Source: Archaeoglobaceae archaeon
GTDB taxonomy: Archaea; Halobacteriota; Archaeoglobi; Archaeoglobales; JdFR-42
Assembly (NCBI GenBank): GCA_015523685.1
Contig: WAJW01000123.1
Span: 1 to 19,322 of the forward strand
Direction: 5' to 3'
DNA length: 19,322 nucleotides
Made by a program: the position numbers and the translations under genes. The notes beneath the pieces are model-generated. The model searched no databases and was not told the origin of the DNA. It worked only from the letters and a program-made list of their open reading frames with translations. Each line of letters begins with the position of its first letter. The stretch's first letter is position 1. This document shows, one piece after another, positions 1 to 7,332 of the stretch.

Positions 1-370
1 GCTTGTGAGTGCTGGATACGATAAAACCTCCATAACTGTTGGAGTACTTGTTCTTGTTGCATACGTGATAACTCTCATCGATCCAAGGGAAAAGGCTTTC
101 AGCAGAATCGCCGGGATATTTGGAGATAGACTCTATCTTTCTGCTCTGAACGATTATATAGTCCCGGGAATCGGAAAGGTTTTAATCGCTTTTGTTGATC
201 TGTGTAATTCAGTGATAGACTTCTTTTTCCACAGGCTCATACCAGATGTATTTGGAGCTATTTCAGGGGGAATAAGGAGGATTCAGAAGGGCTACCTCAC
301 AACATACCTGAAACTGGTGGTGGGAGTGTTTCTGGCAGTGGTTTTTATAGCTGTGCTGATGGGGTGGTGA
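1..370 (+). CDS. fqoL: FqoL, NuoL-like antiporter subunit (C-terminal fragment)
   Basis: The frame is open from the first base of the window, so this is taken as the tail of a longer gene rather than a 121-residue protein starting at the GTG at position 5. The last ~120 residues fit the C-terminal end of the large antiporter-like subunit of complex I (NuoL/FpoL). They include a membrane segment near the start, an amphipathic stretch, the motif RRIQKGYLTTY that resembles the RRIQTGY region of NuoL, and a final hydrophobic helix ending in MGW. In the family this subunit conducts protons and carries the long lateral helix along the membrane arm. The next gene starts 4 bases downstream and is the N subunit, as expected for the fqo order L-N-A. 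A small independent membrane protein is possible but unlikely in this context. Confidence 0.8.
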   Translation, partial: LVSAGYDKTSITVGVLVLVAYVITLIDPREKAFSRIAGIFGDRLYLSALNDYIVPGIGKVLIAFVDLCNSVIDFFFHRLIPDVFGAISGGIRRIQKGYLTTYLKLVVGVFLAVVFIAVLMGW

Positions 371-374
371 AATC

Positions 375-1628
375 ATGGTGATGGCGATTACCATTGGATA
401 CATTGCAGGGCTGATACTGCTTGTTATTGGAGCAACCCTTGCATATTTCAATCCCAGATTGTCAGTTATTCCCGTTCTGATCAGTATCATTGCTATCGCA
501 GTCACATCAATGTCGTTCACCGGATTTGCGGTGTTTATCTTTGTGATAGCATTGATGAATCTTCTTTCCCTGAATCTTATGAAGGGCAATCAGATAAGGG
601 GTGTGGATTACGCAATTGTGGGACTCATCGGCATTGCCACTTTCTTCATATTTACAGCCTCGGATGTATCTCTCATAATCGCCTCATTTGTTCTCGTATC
701 AACTCCAACCTACATACTTGTCCTCATAAGTGAGGGCAGATTGAAGGTTGATCCAGGGATGAAATATATTGTTTTCATGGTTCTGGCAACTCTGCTCTTT
801 ATCATCGGAGCTCTGATTCTCGTTTTCAATGTCAACAGCCCTTCAAGACACCTGTATATAGTTGGGTACACCCTGATGATACTGGGCATGTCTCTCGAGA
901 TAGGTGCTGCACCCCTCCACGAGTGGGTTCCTGATGTGTTTTCCTCGGCAGATCCGGTTCCAGTTTCCATCATTGCATCCATCACAAAGATCGTGCCCGT
1001 TGTTGCCGTATACAGGATCCTTCTTCTAACCTCAACTCCATTCATGAAAGAGGCAGGTATTATCGCAATTGCTATCGGTGTAATCTCGATGTTCGCCGGA
1101 AATATAGGAGCTCTCACCACATCTGATCTCAGAAAGGTTCTCGCCTACTCGAGCATAGCGAACATGGGTTACATTCTGCCAACAGTGGCCCTCGTGGCCT
1201 TTCCGGAGTATTTTCCCATGGCACTTGCCGGCGCTCTGCTTCAGCTCGTTATGAACGCAGTTGGAAAAATCGGGTTCTTTTCTGGAATAAAATCAGGAGG
1301 TATCATGAGGCAGATGGGTTACTACATGTCCCTCTCTTTCATAGGTCTTCCACCTTTACTCGGATTCTGGGGAAAGCTCTTCATTGTTCTTTCTCTCGTT
1401 TACGCCGGTTATGTCTGGGTTGCAGTTCTGCTTGTCCTTAATTCTTCCATCTCCATACCATACTATCTGAGGGTGGCAAGAGACCTCGGAGTTGAGGGGA
1501 GGAAGAATCTCGTAAATGCGATTGTTCTCATTGCTGTGCTAGTGATATCCGTAACATTTTATCCCCCGGGATGGTTTATTGGAGTTGCAAACAAGATATA
1601 TGTCATGATGATCTCCGGAGGTGTCTGA
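375..1628 (+). CDS. fqoN: FqoN, NuoN-like antiporter subunit of F420H2:quinone oxidoreductase
   Basis: A 417-residue, strongly hydrophobic protein with about a dozen membrane helices, somewhat shorter than bacterial NuoN (~480). The family fold shows in APLHEWVPDVF (residues 179-189), the helix-8 Lys in SITKIV (Lys205), KVLAYSSIANMGYI, and GFWGKLF with Lys334 matching the C-terminal conserved Lys. Members form one of the antiporter-like, proton-conducting units of the complex I membrane arm. Two usually conserved charges are absent: the helix-7 Lys (E. coli Lys217) is Glu175, confirmed in the codons at 897-899, and no Glu is found in the helix-5 region (about 98-118), where Phe or Val takes its place. 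The start ATG has GGTGA four bases upstream. The gene lies between fqoL and fqoA in a tight operon. Confidence 0.9.
   Translation: MVMAITIGYIAGLILLVIGATLAYFNPRLSVIPVLISIIAIAVTSMSFTGFAVFIFVIALMNLLSLNLMKGNQIRGVDYAIVGLIGIATFFIFTASDVSLIIASFVLVSTPTYILVLISEGRLKVDPGMKYIVFMVLATLLFIIGALILVFNVNSPSRHLYIVGYTLMILGMSLEIGAAPLHEWVPDVFSSADPVPVSIIASITKIVPVVAVYRILLLTSTPFMKEAGIIAIAIGVISMFAGNIGALTTSDLRKVLAYSSIANMGYILPTVALVAFPEYFPMALAGALLQLVMNAVGKIGFFSGIKSGGIMRQMGYYMSLSFIGLPPLLGFWGKLFIVLSLVYAGYVWVAVLLVLNSSISIPYYLRVARDLGVEGRKNLVNAIVLIAVLVISVTFYPPGWFIGVANKIYVMMISGGV
1617..1624 (+). promoter_or_regulatory. Ribosome binding site selecting the fqoA start
   Basis: GGAGGTGT is a near-perfect anti-16S match inside the end of fqoN. 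Counting from GGTGT, the TTG at 1630 lies five bases downstream, the same distance as for ilvB and ilvN. The in-frame GTG at 1621 lies inside the site and is ruled out; the ATG at 1633 is the alternative. Confidence 0.6.
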
Positions 1629-1629
1629 T

Positions 1630-2001
1630 TTGATGGAAAGCGCTCTGATCGTCGGAATACTGATAGGGGTCTGCATTATAATGGATATTGCGATACTGGG
1701 GCTTGCAAAAATACTGCCCCGGAAAAATCCCACTCCCGTGAAGATTCAGAGGTTCGAGGCAGGAAATCCTCCTCTCGGGGTTCCAAAATTTGTGATGCCA
1801 ATGCAGTACATGGGGTTCATGGTTATGTTCATGGCCCTTGAGCCCATACTCGTCCTCCTCCTTCTGCTTTCTGCCCATCCCACATCGGGATTTGCATACC
1901 TGGTTCTTCTTTCCATCGTACTCATAATACCCCCGATCTATGTTGCGTACAATTACTCTCTTGATATTGCCATAATAAGGAGGGAATATGACCATGGATG
2001 A
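1630..2001 (+). CDS. fqoA: FqoA, NuoA-like membrane subunit
   Basis: A ~123-residue protein with three membrane helices, as in NuoA/FpoA, the small subunit linking the quinone site to the membrane arm. The family signature between helices 1 and 2 is recognisable as QRFEAGNPPLGVP, followed by helix 2 with MALEPILV. The usual YECG Cys is Ala here (FEAG). The Asp of the FDVE motif is also Ala, while its Glu is kept, so the proton-relay acid is reduced to one. The start is taken as TTG 1630 by ribosome binding site spacing, with ATG 1633 nearly as good. The 3' end overlaps the start of fqoBC. The call rests on position in the operon and on the signature loop. Confidence 0.85.
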   Translation: MMESALIVGILIGVCIIMDIAILGLAKILPRKNPTPVKIQRFEAGNPPLGVPKFVMPMQYMGFMVMFMALEPILVLLLLLSAHPTSGFAYLVLLSIVLIIPPIYVAYNYSLDIAIIRREYDHG

Positions 2002-3079
2002 GAACATCAGGTTTCTTCACGATGGCCCCCTCTCTCCCATAAAGCGCTGGGGAGCAAAGTGGAGTCTCTGGCCGGTTCACCTGGTTACCGCATGCTGTGG
2101 TGTGGAGCTTGCCCATGCCTATGCATGTGGATATGATGGAGAACGCCTCGGGTCACTCAATTACGGTATTGCCAGGCAGACAAACCTGATTATAGTTGAG
2201 GGAGCTATCACAAGGAAAATGGCAAGGGTTCTCAAAATAACATGGGAACAGATGCCAGACCCCAAGTTTGTCATAGTCATGGGTGCCTGTGGCCTGAATG
2301 GGGGGCTATTCTGGAATGGCTATAATATGGTCAGGCCATCGGATGTTGTGCCGGTCGACTATTTCATCCCGGGATGTCCTCCAACTCCTGAGGCCCTTCT
2401 CCGGGCAATAAGGGCCCTTCAGGATAAAATTATGAGCGGGAGGGCCGATTCCACAGCAAGATTTGAGAAGGTGGATCTGAGAGATCTGGTTCAGATGCCT
2501 GAAACTCCAAAGCTGAAGAGGGCACCAACACCTCCCCTCAAGATAACAAAGGCCCCGCCGATAAAGGTGGACATTCCGAGAGAGGTGGACTGGGATGGTG
2601 ATGAGATTCTTTCGCTGATCAATGATAAAATTGGAAATTATGCTACAGGCATTACTGTAACGGGCAGGGGGAGAATACATGCGAGGATACCTCTGGAAAG
2701 GTGGCGGGAAACTGCATCAGCCCTTTCCGCAAATTTCGATCATGTCAGATCTGTGAACGTTATAGATGTGCCTCATGAGGAGAAGTTCATTGTTGAATAC
2801 ACCCTATCCTCCTACACTGATAGAACTCTTACCGGAGTTCTATTGACGATATTCACAGAAGTGCCGAGAGAAGACCCTGTGATTGAGAGCCTTGCGGATA
2901 TCTGGCCCTCAGCAGACTATATGGAGAGAGAGATGTACGAGTTTTTCGGTGTATGGTTCGATGGCAATGACTGGATGGGAAGGAAGTTCCTTCTGGCTCC
3001 GGATACACCTGATTACCCGCTGAGGAAAGATTTTGAGGTGAATAAAGAAAGCTACGTGATAGGGAGGGAGAGAAGATGA
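1988..3079 (+). CDS. fqoBC: FqoBC, fused NuoB-NuoC subunit
   Basis: A 363-residue fusion. Residues ~20-150 are NuoB-like: VTACCGVELAH gives Cys36 and Cys37, GAC gives Cys101 and PGCPPTPE gives Cys130, the four ligands of the terminal [4Fe-4S] cluster N2 that hands electrons to quinone. A Pro-rich linker (~165-195) leads to a NuoC-like domain ending with EREMYEFFGV...DYPLRKDFEV, the NuoC C-terminal signature. Bacteria often fuse C to D; here B is fused to C, which from memory is also how the Archaeoglobus fulgidus fqo cluster is described. The start overlaps fqoA by 14 bases and follows AAGGAGGG; the in-frame ATG at 1994 is better spaced (10 versus 4 bases from GGAGG) and may be the true start. 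The stop overlaps the fqoD start as ATGA. Confidence 0.92.
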   Translation: MTMDENIRFLHDGPLSPIKRWGAKWSLWPVHLVTACCGVELAHAYACGYDGERLGSLNYGIARQTNLIIVEGAITRKMARVLKITWEQMPDPKFVIVMGACGLNGGLFWNGYNMVRPSDVVPVDYFIPGCPPTPEALLRAIRALQDKIMSGRADSTARFEKVDLRDLVQMPETPKLKRAPTPPLKITKAPPIKVDIPREVDWDGDEILSLINDKIGNYATGITVTGRGRIHARIPLERWRETASALSANFDHVRSVNVIDVPHEEKFIVEYTLSSYTDRTLTGVLLTIFTEVPREDPVIESLADIWPSADYMEREMYEFFGVWFDGNDWMGRKFLLAPDTPDYPLRKDFEVNKESYVIGRERR

Positions 3080-4329
3080 GAGAGGAGTATCTGGATATTC
3101 CCGTGGAACCTCCTGCTGAATTTCAGCCTTTGTTCGTTCCCATACCCAGGGAATATGTTGAGAATGCCTTCAGATCTGATGAGTTCATAGTTCTCGTGGG
3201 ACCCCAGCATCCCGGAAGCGGTCACATGAGAATAGTTGTCAGAATAAAGGGCGACATAATAGTCGATGCACTACCGGAGCCGGGTTATGTCCATAGATCC
3301 ATGGAAAAGCTTGCAGAGAACAGGCTGTACATCCAGAACATCCCTCTGTTTGAGAGGCCATCCATCATGGACAGTTCAAATTACAACGTAGGTTATGTGA
3401 GGGCAATAGAGGATGCCCTTGATATTGAGGTTCCGGAGAGGGCCAGATATATAAGAACCATATTCTGTGAGCTGTCCAGAATAGGGACACACCTTTATGA
3501 TGCTGGAATTTTCTCCGTCTTTCTCGGCCACACCACGGGCTTTATGTGGCCTTTTGGGCTGAGAGAACTCATCTGCGAAGCGAATCTCAGGGCAACGGGA
3601 ACAAGGGTAACAACATCATTTATTGTCCCGGGAGGAGTCAGGGCAGACGTGGATGACAGTGTGCTGAAATTCATATATGATTCAATGGGTGTCATTGAAA
3701 AAAGAATGAAGGGATTTGAAAAGATCTTTATTAAGAATCCCGCGGTTATAGCAAGGCTGAAGGATGTCGGTGTGCTTACAAAAGAAGAGGCCATAAGGTA
3801 TGGAGTTGTTGGACCGTTCCTGAGGGCTTCGGGTGTGGCGTATGATGTGAGGAAGGTGGAAGGTTACGATGCGTATGATGAGCTGGAATGGGAAGTCCCG
3901 GTTGGAGATGATGGAGACGCTTACACGCGATTCCTTGTCAGAGTTGAGGAGATTTCTCAGAGTATAAAAATAATAAGACAGGCCATAAAAAATATCCCAA
4001 GAGGTCCCATTTTGAGCGACGATCTTATCGGGAAGTTGAAAGAAAAAGATCAGGTGAGAAAAAACATTAAAGGATATTTCTACAGGATTTTTTCGAGAAT
4101 AAGACTGCCACAGGGCGAATTCACATCACAGACAGAAGCAGGAAGGGGTCTTCTGCTGTATTCCATAGTGAGTGATGGAGAGTCAAACGTGCCCTACAGG
4201 GTGAGGATGGTGACCCCGGGATGGCTCTATCTGAAAGGGTTTATGGAGTCTCTTAAAGGAAGCAGACTGGCGGATCTCCAGGCAATATATGGCAGTTTCG
4301 GGTACTTCCCGCCAGAAGCAGACAGATGA
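3076..4329 (+). CDS. fqoD: FqoD, NuoD-like 49-kDa subunit
   Basis: A 417-residue protein matching NuoD/FpoD, the subunit that with B forms the quinone headgroup pocket. Recognisable blocks are GPQHPGSGHMRI (42-53), YVHRSMEKL, the segment EVPERARYIRTIFCELSRI, PGGVRADV, and the terminal PPEADR that corresponds to the usual GEVDR end. The paired CxxC motifs of [NiFe] hydrogenase large subunits are absent, so this is a dehydrogenase-type subunit and not a group 4 hydrogenase. The GPQHP loop is one residue shorter than the bacterial GPQHPxxHG form. The quinone-hydrogen-bonding Tyr (RxDY; Tyr87 in Thermus Nqo4) aligns with Ile97 in FERPSIMD. The start codon overlaps the fqoBC stop and has GGAGG eight bases upstream. 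Confidence 0.93.
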   Translation: MREEYLDIPVEPPAEFQPLFVPIPREYVENAFRSDEFIVLVGPQHPGSGHMRIVVRIKGDIIVDALPEPGYVHRSMEKLAENRLYIQNIPLFERPSIMDSSNYNVGYVRAIEDALDIEVPERARYIRTIFCELSRIGTHLYDAGIFSVFLGHTTGFMWPFGLRELICEANLRATGTRVTTSFIVPGGVRADVDDSVLKFIYDSMGVIEKRMKGFEKIFIKNPAVIARLKDVGVLTKEEAIRYGVVGPFLRASGVAYDVRKVEGYDAYDELEWEVPVGDDGDAYTRFLVRVEEISQSIKIIRQAIKNIPRGPILSDDLIGKLKEKDQVRKNIKGYFYRIFSRIRLPQGEFTSQTEAGRGLLLYSIVSDGESNVPYRVRMVTPGWLYLKGFMESLKGSRLADLQAIYGSFGYFPPEADR

Positions 4330-4335
4330 GGTGAT
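4328..4335 (+). promoter_or_regulatory. Ribosome binding site selecting a TTG start for fqoH
   Basis: GAGGTGAT is a perfect anti-16S match. It overlaps the in-frame ATG at 4334, which is therefore a poor start. The TTG at 4340 sits five bases past GGTGA, the spacing used by well-supported starts in this window. Confidence 0.6.
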
Positions 4336-4339
4336 GGAG

Positions 4340-5437
4340 TTGACATTGGTAAATACAGTATTTCAGATATTTTCCAGCAATATGATGGATATACCTGTCA
4401 TAAAGCCACTTGTGGATGTTCTGATGACAGTTCCCATTGTGAAATACCTCGTTGCACTCATTCTATGGAAACCCTTTTTTGCTGTTATCCTTGTTCCAGG
4501 ACTGACAGGGCTCATGCTCTCTCTTCTTTTTATAATCTGGTTTGAAAGAAAGCTGACCGCCAGGATCCAGTGGAGAATGGGCCCACTTGAAATATCCAGA
4601 TCCATAGGGGGAATTCTGCAACCACTTGCCGACGGAATGAGATACTTTTTCCAGGAGATAATAATTCATAAAGAAGCACACAGGCCTTATTTTGTTCAGT
4701 TTCCCATCCTCGCCTTCATACCGGTATTGCTTCCCGTTCTGTTCATTCCCGCCGGAACGGTCTATGCAATAAGAACTCCATATGCTCTACCCGTTATTGT
4801 TTCGCTGATATCCATGATACCCGTTGTGATTATGGCAATTGGCTGGGCGTCGAACAGCAGACTTGCTTTCATAGGAACTGTCAGGGAGGCATTCATGTAC
4901 TTCGGTTATGAAATTCCTTTTATAATAGCAGTTCTCGCTATGGCAGTCCTCTATGGAACCTCTGATCTATATCTGATTGTGGAAAAACAGAGGGTGTGGG
5001 GTATTGCCCTGAACCCCATATCAGCACTGGTGTTCCTGATCACCATGGCGATGGCAACTTCCAGACTTCCATTTGAGATCGCCGAGGCAGATCAGGAAAT
5101 TGCTTTCGGGCCATTTGTTGAGTATTCAGGCATATTGTTTGGACTGACAATGACACTTGCCTATGAAAAGATGTACATCCTTGGATTACTCTTTTCAGTT
5201 CTGTTTCTGGGTGGCGGAAGCGGTCCTCCTCTGCCTTTTCTGGGTGATTTGACACCTGTTATCTGGCTTTACATCAAGGCGGTTATAATAATGTGTATTA
5301 TGGCATTTCTGAGGGCAGTGTATCCAAGATACAGAATTGACCAGGCACTCAGGCTCGGATGGACCTATCTTGCGGGACTGGCGGTTGTTTCGGTGGTGAT
5401 TGCTGGATTAATTTCTGCAGGAGGTCTCTTACCATGA
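4340..5437 (+). CDS. fqoH: FqoH, NuoH-like membrane subunit
   Basis: A ~365-residue membrane protein with about eight helices, the NuoH/FpoH subunit that joins the hydrophilic arm to the membrane arm and forms the quinone entry channel. The family blocks are clear: FERKLTARIQWRMGP followed by GGILQPLADGMRYF, and later LPFEIAEADQEIAFGPFVEYSG, which carries the acidic loop thought to couple quinone chemistry to proton movement. The start is taken as TTG 4340 because the ribosome binding site covers the upstream ATG at 4334; an earlier ATG at 4289 would run 41 bases into fqoD and lacks support. The stop overlaps the fqoI start as ATGA. Confidence 0.92.
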   Translation: MTLVNTVFQIFSSNMMDIPVIKPLVDVLMTVPIVKYLVALILWKPFFAVILVPGLTGLMLSLLFIIWFERKLTARIQWRMGPLEISRSIGGILQPLADGMRYFFQEIIIHKEAHRPYFVQFPILAFIPVLLPVLFIPAGTVYAIRTPYALPVIVSLISMIPVVIMAIGWASNSRLAFIGTVREAFMYFGYEIPFIIAVLAMAVLYGTSDLYLIVEKQRVWGIALNPISALVFLITMAMATSRLPFEIAEADQEIAFGPFVEYSGILFGLTMTLAYEKMYILGLLFSVLFLGGGSGPPLPFLGDLTPVIWLYIKAVIIMCIMAFLRAVYPRYRIDQALRLGWTYLAGLAVVSVVIAGLISAGGLLP

Positions 5438-6183
5438 GATCGAGAATTACCAGGAGGGTTAGAATAAAAACACCCGATCTGAATCTGGTCGATAGGGTAA
5501 AAGGGCATATCGATGCTATCGTCACCGCTGCATTTCAGGCAATCTTTCCCGACAGGATTACCATACAGTATCCAAGGGAGAGAAGAGACGTACCGGATAA
5601 TTTCAGGGGGATGATTCAATTTGACATAAATAAATGTATAAGCTGTTTTCAATGCTCCTTTGTCTGTCCAGCCAATGCTATAATGATGCGTGGGGCTCCC
5701 GACGGGAGATACTATCCATGCATAGATTATACCAGATGCATTTTCTGCCATTTCTGCGTCGATACATGCCCGAGAGGTGCATTGCTGAGAACGAAAATTC
5801 ATGATGTCGCTTTTTCATCCATGGAAGAGATGTTTGCAACAACAGAGGAGTTGATAGAACCTCCCGAGATGCTGAGAGAAGATGACACTGTAATCCGATA
5901 CAGAATAGAGAATGGAGATCTGGTTCTGGAAAAAATTGAAGAAATAGCTGAATTATCCACCCGTCCTGAAATTCAGGTGAGTCCAGCCAAATTGAGTGCA
6001 TGTGCACATCCGGAGAACTGTATTGCCTGCACCCTCTGCTATCTGACCTGTCCGAGCAATGCAATTTCCGTAAAGGTTGTTGAAGGAAAAAGGACATTTG
6101 AGATCGATCCAAAGTTATGTACTGGATGTGGCCTTTGCGTGAAGGAATGCCCAACCTGCACTCTGACATTAATAGAAAGGTGA
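5434..6183 (+). CDS. fqoI: FqoI, ferredoxin-like subunit with four [4Fe-4S] motifs
   Basis: A 249-residue iron-sulfur protein in the place of NuoI/FpoI, which passes electrons from the input module to subunit B. Residues 68-78 (Cys68, 71, 74, 78) and 102-112 (Cys102, 105, 108, 112) form the standard two-cluster NuoI core. A ~75-residue linker follows, then a second pair: Cys196, 199, 202, 206 and Cys229, 232, 235, 239. That is four CxxCxxCxxxCP motifs, twice the NuoI number, and explains why the protein is longer than the usual ~150-180 residues. The start is ATG 5434, overlapping the fqoH stop, with GGAGGT eight bases upstream; a longer reading from 5359 is an artefact of fqoH overlap. The extra clusters might extend the wire to FqoF or accept ferredoxin (inference). 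Confidence 0.9.
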   Translation: MRSRITRRVRIKTPDLNLVDRVKGHIDAIVTAAFQAIFPDRITIQYPRERRDVPDNFRGMIQFDINKCISCFQCSFVCPANAIMMRGAPDGRYYPCIDYTRCIFCHFCVDTCPRGALLRTKIHDVAFSSMEEMFATTEELIEPPEMLREDDTVIRYRIENGDLVLEKIEEIAELSTRPEIQVSPAKLSACAHPENCIACTLCYLTCPSNAISVKVVEGKRTFEIDPKLCTGCGLCVKECPTCTLTLIER

Positions 6184-6189
6184 TGAATA

Positions 6190-7233
6190 ATGGCCGAGGC
6201 GTGTTATCTCTGCTGGGAGGTTGAACTCCCCGAACGTCGTAAAAAAGGAATGAAGTACTTTGGGATCCTCAAGGAGTTCGTTATAGATTCCGGCATATGC
6301 AGTCACTGTACAACCTGCGCGAACATATGTCCTGTGAGGGGAATTACCGCTGGGGATAAGCCCATAGATTTCCCCAACTGGATCGAGCTGTGTGTTGATT
6401 GTGGAGCGTGTATAAGGGTCTGTCCCAGATGGAATTATGTTCCCCTGAAGGGTATGGGAGATTACATCGAGATTCTGGGGGCTAAATCCAAAAGATTCAG
6501 AGGGCAGGACGGGGGACTTGTGACGGAGATCATTGCATCGGCCATGGAGATGGGTGAAATTGACAGGGCCATATTTGTGGGTAGGGATGATGAGTGGAAA
6601 CCCGTCATAATTCATGTCAAGAGTGTTGAACAGCTCGAAGGTGAGAGAATCAGGGGGACAAAATACAGTTTTGCGGATGTGATTGTAGAACTGAGAGATG
6701 CTGTATTTCATACTGAGAAGGGAGTTGGTGTGATAGGCACACCATGCATGGTTTCTGGAGTAAGAAAATTGCAGAAGGTTGTGAAAAGATACAGTGAAAA
6801 TGTTAAGCTGGTTGTTGGACTGTTCTGCACAGAGAATTTTTATCACCATCAGCTTTCTGAATTTCTTGCAGAAAAGGGCATAGACCTGACGAAAGCCGTA
6901 AAAACGGATATAAAAAAGGGCAAGTTTATTGTGGAGTTTGAGGATGGGAGTAAGACGAGCTTTTCTGTGAAGGAATTTGATGAAATAATACCCTCTGGTT
7001 GCAAGGTGTGTCAGGATTTTTCCGGTGTTGAAAGTGATGTGAGTGTAGGAAGTGTTGGCACACCTGACGGGTACTCAACGGTGATGGTGAGGACCGAAAT
7101 TGCGAAAAAAATAATGGATTACATCAGGAAGAAGGACTATGTGGAGTTTACCGAACCCAAACCCGCTGTGGTTGAAAAACTCGTTAAATATAAGGTCAAG
7201 ATCCATCCCTATCCACCTGAGAAGAAGGAGTGA
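6190..7233 (+). CDS. fqoF: FqoF, F420H2-oxidizing input subunit (FrhB/FpoF family)
   Basis: A 347-residue protein of the F420-reducing hydrogenase beta-subunit family, which binds FAD and oxidises reduced coenzyme F420. Two CxxCxxCxxxCP motifs lie at the N terminus (Cys37, 40, 43, 47 and Cys68, 71, 74, 78), followed by the FrhB body with GQDGGLVTEII, RGTKYSFAD, GVIGTPCMVSGVRK, LFCTENF and the late SGCKVCQDFSGVESDVSVG. These are the segments that hold flavin and a further Fe-S site in FrhB/FpoF. An extra CxxC pair is at Cys5/Cys8. It is the last gene of the operon, six bases after fqoI, matching the A. fulgidus order. No NuoEFG-type NADH module is seen, so F420H2 is the expected donor. AAGGTGAT precedes the ATG. 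Confidence 0.94.
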   Translation: MAEACYLCWEVELPERRKKGMKYFGILKEFVIDSGICSHCTTCANICPVRGITAGDKPIDFPNWIELCVDCGACIRVCPRWNYVPLKGMGDYIEILGAKSKRFRGQDGGLVTEIIASAMEMGEIDRAIFVGRDDEWKPVIIHVKSVEQLEGERIRGTKYSFADVIVELRDAVFHTEKGVGVIGTPCMVSGVRKLQKVVKRYSENVKLVVGLFCTENFYHHQLSEFLAEKGIDLTKAVKTDIKKGKFIVEFEDGSKTSFSVKEFDEIIPSGCKVCQDFSGVESDVSVGSVGTPDGYSTVMVRTEIAKKIMDYIRKKDYVEFTEPKPAVVEKLVKYKVKIHPYPPEKKE

Positions 7234-7266
7234 ATTCTTTCTGAAAAAACCGGAATGACGTGGAAG

Positions 7267-7282
7267 TGAAAAAGATTAAGTA
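7267..7282 (+). promoter_or_regulatory. Possible promoter for the 3-dehydroquinate synthase gene
   Basis: A purine-rich BRE-like stretch (GTGAAAAAG) followed by ATTAAGTA lies about 50 bases before the start codon in the 96-base gap after fqoF. Transcription would start near 7303. The TATA match is weak, and read-through from fqo remains possible because no terminator is seen. Confidence 0.3.
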
Positions 7283-7332
7283 CCGGGAACTATCGATGAT
7301 GGCAATTGTTAGCATTTACACGGTGGTAGATG

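Noticed and set aside
5359..5433. N-terminal extension of FqoI with several Cys (reading from 5359)
   Set aside because: It is the out-of-frame overlap with the end of fqoH; ATG 5434 has a GGAGGT site at ideal spacing and an ATGA junction.
6169..6849. Long minus-strand open frames across fqoI/fqoF and other genes
   Set aside because: They lie opposite strongly supported genes, lack ribosome binding sites and show no family motifs.
1..7233. Group 4 [NiFe] hydrogenase (Ech/Mbh/Hyf type) as the identity of the complex I-like operon
   Set aside because: FqoD has no N- or C-terminal CxxC nickel ligands, and the operon has NuoA and ends in an FrhB/FpoF-type F420 subunit, so it is an F420H2 dehydrogenase.
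7234..7332. Possible C/D-box RNA in the gap after fqoF (GATGATG near 7294)
   Set aside because: The C box is imperfect and no matching D box or terminal stem was found.
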